From Rhodobacteraceae bacterium UBA6213 (GTDB lineage: Bacteria; Pseudomonadota; Alphaproteobacteria; Rhodobacterales; Rhodobacteraceae): a DNA stretch of 64,000 nt. The notes beneath the pieces were generated by a model. The model was given only the letters and a program-made list of their open reading frames with translations, did no database searches and was not told the DNA's origin. Location of the stretch: assembly GCA_002421605.1 (NCBI GenBank), contig DISJ01000020.1, positions 310,684 to 374,683 on the forward strand, read 5' to 3'. Below are positions 59,146 to 64,000 of the stretch, piece after piece (position 1 is the first letter of the stretch; every line of letters starts with the position of its first letter). The position numbers and the translations under genes are program-made.

Positions 59146-60726
59146 ATGCTTACCAGAAGACTATTCAACCAGATGGGACTTGGCGGGGTCGCACTGCTTG
59201 CTTCGCCCGTTCGCAAGGCCTGGGCCGCCGGCGAGCGGCCAACCATCACCATCGCTGTCGATAACCTTTGGGCGAACATCGCCCCGATCAATGGTATTTC
59301 GACGACGACGCGGCGGTTTTTTCCGAACTTCTATGACCACATCATCGACCGCGATTACATCGCGGACGAACAGGGTCTGGTTCTTGCGCCGCGGCTCGCG
59401 ACGGAATGGACGCAGAATGGCAAGGTCTGGACGATCCAGCTGCGCGAAGGTGTCAAATTCCACGACGGCGAAACTATGACAGCCGAAGACGTGGCCTTTA
59501 CACTTTCGGCAGAGCGGCTTTGGGGTGAAAAACCCTATGAACCGCGCGGCAAGACCTTTACCGCCGGATTTGTGCGTGTCGAGGCGACCGGCCCGCTGAC
59601 CGTTGAAATCGAAACCGAGCGCGAAGACCCCTACATTCCAGGCAAGCTGACCGGTTACATCGGCTTCATCGTGCCTAAGAAATACTATCTTGAGCAAGGC
59701 GTTGACGGGTTTGGCCAGATGCCCGTCGGGACCGGGCCTTACAAGGTCACCAAGTTCCGTTCCGGCGAAGTTCTGGAGATGGAAGCGTTTGACGAGCACT
59801 GGAACGGCGCGCCCCCGGCGGCAAAGCTGATCTGGAAAATCATTCCAGAATACGCGGGCCGCATGGCGGGCCTCGTCTCGGGCGAATTCGACTTTATCGC
59901 CAACATCCCGACCGATCAGGAAGCGCAGCTAGAAAGCTATAGCGACGTCAGCGTGAAGCGCGCTCTGGCAGGCAACTACCCCGCCTTCGCCTTCAACTGT
60001 CGGCCTGACCCCGAAGACAATCCGCTGGTCGATGTGAACCTGCGCAAGGCGATGGTGCAGGCGGTCGATATGGACGCTATCGTGACGGCGTTGTTCGGTG
60101 ACAAGACATTCCACCCTGCGGTTCCGTTCAACTTTCCGGAATACGGCAAGTTCTACGACCCGGACATGCCCAACCCCCTGCCCTACGACCAAGAAGCAGC
60201 CAGAGCGCTTGTCGCTATGACTGACTACAAGGGGCAGGTGCTCGACTGGCACATCACGCGGCAATTCTATCCCAACTACGAAGCGGCCGCAGAGATCATG
60301 GTCGAGATGTGGCGCCAGGTCGGAATCAACGTCCGCGCGGTTATCCTTGACAACTTCGATCTGGTTTATACGCGGCCTTACCACATGATGAACATGTCGA
60401 TGTCTACCGACTTCATCCCCGGCGACCCCTACCAGCCGCTTTGGCTCGACTGGGGCCCGACTTCGTCGCGTGCAACCGCAACGTGGAAAACCTGGGACCC
60501 GACGCCGGGCTATCTAGAGGCTGGCAAGGTTTTTGCCGAGGCGACCGATTTCGAGGAGCGCAAGGCGGCCTATCTCAAGCTCAGCGAAGAATGGCAGAAG
60601 GTAACGCCGGGTTTCTATCTGTGGAAGAGCATCTACAACTGGGCGCATCGGGCCGATATCACTTGGGCGCCGCGCGCCGATGGCGAGATGCGGATGTTTG
60701 ACAACTACATCGCTCTGCCCGCGTGA
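59146..60726 (+). CDS. Family 5 ABC transporter substrate-binding protein
   Basis: 526 residues. The N-terminus contains an RR pair followed by a hydrophobic stretch (MLTRRLFNQMGLGGVALLAS), a possible Tat signal. The mature part is SBP_bac_5-like (WTIQLREGVKFHDGETMTAE, GTGPYKVTKFRSGEVLEMEA). It captures a peptide or gamma-glutamyl-type compound for the two permeases. Position in the permease-permease-SBP order is normal. Confidence 0.9.
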   Translation: MLTRRLFNQMGLGGVALLASPVRKAWAAGERPTITIAVDNLWANIAPINGISTTTRRFFPNFYDHIIDRDYIADEQGLVLAPRLATEWTQNGKVWTIQLREGVKFHDGETMTAEDVAFTLSAERLWGEKPYEPRGKTFTAGFVRVEATGPLTVEIETEREDPYIPGKLTGYIGFIVPKKYYLEQGVDGFGQMPVGTGPYKVTKFRSGEVLEMEAFDEHWNGAPPAAKLIWKIIPEYAGRMAGLVSGEFDFIANIPTDQEAQLESYSDVSVKRALAGNYPAFAFNCRPDPEDNPLVDVNLRKAMVQAVDMDAIVTALFGDKTFHPAVPFNFPEYGKFYDPDMPNPLPYDQEAARALVAMTDYKGQVLDWHITRQFYPNYEAAAEIMVEMWRQVGINVRAVILDNFDLVYTRPYHMMNMSMSTDFIPGDPYQPLWLDWGPTSSRATATWKTWDPTPGYLEAGKVFAEATDFEERKAAYLKLSEEWQKVTPGFYLWKSIYNWAHRADITWAPRADGEMRMFDNYIALPA

Positions 60727-60730
60727 CACG

Positions 60731-61546
60731 GTGAAACACGCCCTTAAAGATATGACGTTCGCGGAGTTCCGCGAACGTCTCCCTGACGGCCCGGTGATCT
60801 TGCTTCCACTGGGCAGTCAGGAAGAACAGGGGCCGCACGCCCCGATGGGCGACTATATGCTCGCCCAAGAAATTGCCGACCGCGTCGCCAAGGCGGCGGG
60901 TGCCATCACTGCGCCAACCTTGCCGTTTGGCCACGCTGATTTTTTTCGCTGCGTGCCGGGTGGCATGCAATTGCGCGCCACCACCTTTACCGCCTTGATC
61001 GAAGATATGGTTGATAGTTTTCTCGACCATGGCATCGATCGGGTGCTTATCCTGAACGGCCATTCGAGCAATGCGCCACTTATAGATCAGGCACTGCGCC
61101 AGTTGCGGCGCAAGCACGGTGTCGCCGTCGCCTCGATTGACCTTTGGCGAGCCATTCCCGACGCGCTGTGGCGCGAACTCTTTGGCGAGAACTGGGCTGC
61201 GGTGAAGGGCCATGGCGCCGAACCGCTGACGTCGGTCTACATGCATCTGTTTCCTGACTTGATGCGCCCAGACCTCATGCGCCCTGCGCATCGCGGAAAG
61301 GCGCTCGGTCTGCCCATAACCGGCCCGTCGGGAGTAAGCTTCCTTGGCCAATCCGTCTATCTGCCGATCAACGCGACCGAGGTGAACTCCGATGGAATGC
61401 TGGGCGGCGACCCAACCCGCGCCTCGGCTGAAATCGGCAATGCTCTGGTCGACCACCTCGTCGGGCTATGCGCCGATTTCGCCAAGCATCTTGCGTTGTG
61501 CAATCCACGCGTCCTCACCGAATCTCCGGAAAAAGTCGCAAAATGA
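60731..61546 (+). CDS. Creatininase-family hydrolase, paralogue 2
   Basis: 271 residues if it starts at the GTG at 60731, 4 bp after the SBP stop; an ATG at 60752 is an alternative start. It has the motif LLPLGSQEEQGPHAPMGDYM and NGHSSN. As in paralogue 1, the canonical second-metal His is Gln (Q33), and no Glu follows H111. E31, H36 and D41 remain. Inserted between the binding protein and the ATPase, it is clearly part of the transport/catabolic operon and probably hydrolyses the imported amide. Confidence 0.85.
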   Translation: MKHALKDMTFAEFRERLPDGPVILLPLGSQEEQGPHAPMGDYMLAQEIADRVAKAAGAITAPTLPFGHADFFRCVPGGMQLRATTFTALIEDMVDSFLDHGIDRVLILNGHSSNAPLIDQALRQLRRKHGVAVASIDLWRAIPDALWRELFGENWAAVKGHGAEPLTSVYMHLFPDLMRPDLMRPAHRGKALGLPITGPSGVSFLGQSVYLPINATEVNSDGMLGGDPTRASAEIGNALVDHLVGLCADFAKHLALCNPRVLTESPEKVAK

Positions 61547-63186
61547 CCAATCTTCTACTTGATATTCGCAACCTCTCGGTGCCGCTGCCAACAGGAGCCG
61601 AACGCCCCTTTGGCGTCGAAAACCTGTCGTTGACACTGACTAAAGGTGAAATCCTGTGCATCGTCGGTGAAACGGGGTCGGGTAAATCGTTGACGGCTTT
61701 GGCGACCATGGGTTTGTTGCCGCCGAACTTGCCCAAACCTGCGGGCACAGTGGCGTTTGAAGGCGTCGATATGGTTTGCCTGCCTGAGGCTGAGCGTCGA
61801 AAAATTGCCGGGCGCCGCATGGCGATGATTTTTCAAGAACCAATAGCGGTTCTGAATCCGGTTTACCGCGTCGGCAAGCAAGTGGCGGAGGTGTTTCGCC
61901 TGCATACCGACTTGAGCAAAGCCGAAATCAGCGAGCGCGTGATCCGTTTGTTTGAAGAGGTGCGTTTGCCGAACCCGGCCGAGATTGTGCGCTCATTTCC
62001 GCACCAGCTTTCGGGTGGGCAATGCCAGCGTGTCATGATCGCCTCGGCATTGGCGCTGGATCCAGCGCTGCTGATTGCAGACGAGCCGACGACGGCGCTT
62101 GATGTTACAACCCAGGCTCAGATTCTGCGGCTGATGCTGGAACTGCGCGAGAAGCACGGCACTGGCATCATGTTCATCACCCACGACTTTGGCGTGGTCG
62201 CCGAAATTGCAGATCGCGTGGCGGTTATGCGTTACGGCAAACTCGTCGAAGTCGGCACCGCCGACGAGGTGTTGAGAAATCCGCAAGCCGATTACACCCG
62301 CGCCTTGCTCGCGGCCGTGCCGCGCTTGGTGCCCAATGCTGCCCGCCAGCACCAACTGCGCGGCGGCGAAACGCTTGCGCTGGAGGCCCGGCAGATTTCA
62401 AAAACCTATTCGGGCGGCGGTATGTTTGGCGGTGGGCGCACAGTCAAAGCGGTGGACCGCGCAGATATAACGATCCAGCGCGGCGAGACGCTGGGACTGG
62501 TGGGGGAAAGTGGCTCTGGTAAATCCTCGCTCGCGCATTGCGTGATCCGTTTGCAGGAACCCAACCGTGGCGAAATCACCATTTTGGGCGATACTTTTTC
62601 CGGGTTGAAGGGTGCCGCACTGCGCGACGCCCGCCAACGGGTGCAAATCATCTTTCAAGACCCCTATACCGCGCTTGATCCGCGACAGGCAGTCGGAGAG
62701 GCCATAGCGGAAGGGCCGATCATTCATGGCCTGCCGCGCGACAAAGCTCGCGCCCGCGCGCTGGAACTGATTGCGGCGGTCGGGCTCGATACGGCCTCGG
62801 CGGAACGTTTTCCGCATGAATTTTCGGGCGGTCAACGGCAACGTATCTGCATCGCCCGGGCGCTTGCAGTGGAACCGGGGCTTTTGATCGCGGATGAAGC
62901 CGTTTCGGCGCTGGATGTTTCGGTTCAAGCGCAAATCCTAGATCTACTTGCAGAAATGCAGAAGCGTCTAGGGTTTGGCATGCTGTTCATCACGCATGAC
63001 CTGCGTGTTGCAAGCCGTATCTGCGACCGCATCGCGGTCATGCAGGCGGGCGCCATCGTCGAAGTTGGCGAACCTGCGACACTATTTTCAAATCCGCAAC
63101 AAGCCTACACCCGCGAACTTCTTGCCGCGGTTCCCGGTCGAGATTGGCAGAACCGGCCCAGTGCCTCATCCGCTGAACGGAGATAA
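61543..63186 (+). CDS. Fused tandem ABC ATP-binding protein (GsiA/DppDF type)
   Basis: 547 residues holding two complete ATPase domains. Domain 1: GETGSGKSL, LSGGQCQRVMIASAL, LLIADEPTTALDV. Domain 2: GESGSGKSS, FSGGQRQRICIARAL, LLIADEAVSALDV. Fusion of the two subunits is the arrangement of GsiA, the ATPase of the E. coli glutathione importer, and of YejF-like proteins. The start at 61543 overlaps the creatininase stop (ATGA). Confidence 0.92.
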   Translation: MTNLLLDIRNLSVPLPTGAERPFGVENLSLTLTKGEILCIVGETGSGKSLTALATMGLLPPNLPKPAGTVAFEGVDMVCLPEAERRKIAGRRMAMIFQEPIAVLNPVYRVGKQVAEVFRLHTDLSKAEISERVIRLFEEVRLPNPAEIVRSFPHQLSGGQCQRVMIASALALDPALLIADEPTTALDVTTQAQILRLMLELREKHGTGIMFITHDFGVVAEIADRVAVMRYGKLVEVGTADEVLRNPQADYTRALLAAVPRLVPNAARQHQLRGGETLALEARQISKTYSGGGMFGGGRTVKAVDRADITIQRGETLGLVGESGSGKSSLAHCVIRLQEPNRGEITILGDTFSGLKGAALRDARQRVQIIFQDPYTALDPRQAVGEAIAEGPIIHGLPRDKARARALELIAAVGLDTASAERFPHEFSGGQRQRICIARALAVEPGLLIADEAVSALDVSVQAQILDLLAEMQKRLGFGMLFITHDLRVASRICDRIAVMQAGAIVEVGEPATLFSNPQQAYTRELLAAVPGRDWQNRPSASSAERR

Positions 63187-63188
63187 TC

Positions 63189-63872
63189 ATGAAAAAGTAC
63201 CGCATCGGCGACCAACCGCAACGTATTGACAGCGCCTTGATCAAGGGCTTTGGCAAGGTCGAGGTTGCAACTATCGGCCATTTTCGCCATCGCGGCTTTG
63301 TGCACCACAGCCTGCGCCCGCTGCAGCCGATTGTCGGCACACTTGTCGGCACAGCCGTTACGGTGGCAATTCCGGGCACCGACTCGACGCTGCTGCATCA
63401 CGTCCTTTCCATGATCCAGCCCGGAGATATTCTTGTCATTGACCGGCTTGGCGATGATCGGCATGCCTGTCTCGGCGGTGGCGTCGCCTTTGCGGCCAAA
63501 GCGGCTGGCGTACTTGCGGTGATCCTTGACGGTCCTTGCACCGACGCCGACGAGATCATTGAAGTCGGGCTTCCTGTTTTCTGCCGGGGCGTGTCGCCGA
63601 TAACTACACGGCTGAATGATCTTGGCGGCGCGATCAACCTGCCGGTCGCCTGCGGCAATGTTCCGGTGCTGCCTGGCGATGTGATCGTAGCAGATGGCTG
63701 CGGGGTGGTGGTGATTTCACCCGATGAGGCCGAGGAGGTGTTGGCCGAGGCCAGCGCCCGCCAGGCCCGTGCCAACCGCAACCGCAGCAAGATCGAAGCG
63801 GGTGAAAAGCTTGGCGATCTGTCTGGCGCTGCGCGCCAGGTTGCAGCTGAAATGGAGCGCGAAGATGGCTGA
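63189..63872 (+). CDS. RraA-like protein (HMG/CHA aldolase superfamily), paralogue 2
   Basis: 227 residues of the RraA fold (LSMIQPGDILVIDRLGDDRH, ACLGGGVAFAAKAAGVLAVI). The motif reads LDGPCTDADEI: the canonical Arg is again Thr and the Asp is kept, as in the protein at 52476. The conserved IPGTDSTLLHHVLSM is shared with that paralogue. It lies 2 bp behind the ATPase and 8 bp into the following ggt gene. Confidence 0.87.
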   Translation: MKKYRIGDQPQRIDSALIKGFGKVEVATIGHFRHRGFVHHSLRPLQPIVGTLVGTAVTVAIPGTDSTLLHHVLSMIQPGDILVIDRLGDDRHACLGGGVAFAAKAAGVLAVILDGPCTDADEIIEVGLPVFCRGVSPITTRLNDLGGAINLPVACGNVPVLPGDVIVADGCGVVVISPDEAEEVLAEASARQARANRNRSKIEAGEKLGDLSGAARQVAAEMEREDG

Positions 63873-64000
63873 CAAGGCGAACCGATATTCCGCGATTTCT
63901 CCCGAACGCTGGACCGCACGCAAGACCGCTGGCGTTAGCAACACGGGCATCGTCACTTCGCAGCACTACGCGGCTGCGGAAGCTGGCGCAAAAGTGCTGG
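63865..64000 (+). CDS. ggt: Gamma-glutamyltransferase, partial (C-terminus beyond the window)
   Basis: The first 45 residues are visible, ending at the window edge: MADKANRYSAISPERWTARK and then VVTS-like GIVTSQHYAAAEAGAKVL, the conserved N-terminus of gamma-glutamyltransferase. The enzyme cleaves gamma-glutamyl bonds of glutathione and related compounds. Most of the protein, including the catalytic Thr, is outside the window. It overlaps the RraA-like gene by 8 bp, so it belongs to this operon. Confidence 0.75.
   Translation, partial: MADKANRYSAISPERWTARKTAGVSNTGIVTSQHYAAAEAGAKVL

Overview
The window looks like a chromosomal segment of an alphaproteobacterium of the Rhodobacterales (Rhodobacteraceae/Paracoccaceae). 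The evidence is the high G+C, the pyrH-frr-uppS-cdsA-dxr-rseP-bamA-ompH order, the mix of TRAP and ABC transporters, and the style of the proteins. No tRNA, rRNA or CRISPR array was found. The first ~24 kb is mostly core genome. The rest is accessory: uptake systems, catabolic genes and a nitric-oxide module, with one decayed insertion sequence.

Layout. 1-8.6 kb (minus): envelope and lipid operon from pyrH to ompH (ompH is cut by the window edge), with an extra 56-codon membrane ORF between rseP and bamA. 8.6-16.2 kb: miaA, an AraC-type regulator, a stand-alone CZB zinc-binding protein, rlmE, a Ppx/GppA phosphatase, and a coupled run of pepT, D-lyxose isomerase and glycerate 2-kinase. 16.5-20.1 kb (minus): a 1075-residue RTX protein built of ~106-residue repeats, followed by a small secreted protein. 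20.3-24.0 kb: osmoprotectant ABC transporter osmF-yehYXW. 24.3-31.5 kb: a ribose/inositol-type ABC transporter with a Gfo/Idh dehydrogenase and a TIM-barrel isomerase, facing a LacI repressor with two operators, and ending at a clear intrinsic terminator. 31.5-34.0 kb: LysR/quinone oxidoreductase pair and a DUF488 gene.

34.0-39.5 kb is the most interesting part. A hemerythrin RIC-type iron-sulfur repair protein faces an NsrR repressor across a palindromic operator. NsrR is followed by a 77-residue unknown, a DUF6522-like protein and a cysteine-rich CBS protein. Next, behind an FNR/NnrR-type box, comes a CuA heme-copper operon in the order subunit II, subunit I, SenC/SCO, membrane ORF. Subunit I has asparagine where oxygen reductases have the cross-linked tyrosine, so I read it as an unconventional CuA nitric oxide reductase (norSY-senC-orf1-like) rather than a cytochrome oxidase. 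An IS3-family element with a nonsense mutation follows.

41.1-48.7 kb: a nickel/dipeptide-type ABC importer with a DUF1636 metal-binding protein and an MFS transporter with a histidine-rich tail, probably for metal or metallophore traffic. 49.0-49.4 kb: a lipoprotein gene interrupted by an amber codon. 49.6-64.0 kb: two facing catabolic blocks. One has a TRAP transporter, an RraA-like protein, a nitrilase-family amidase, a creatininase-family hydrolase and two LysR regulators. The other has a dipeptide/glutathione-type ABC transporter, a second creatininase-family hydrolase, a second RraA-like protein and the start of gamma-glutamyltransferase. Both creatininase-like proteins and both RraA-like proteins carry the same departures from canonical active-site motifs, which points to an uncharacterised pathway for amide or gamma-glutamyl compounds.
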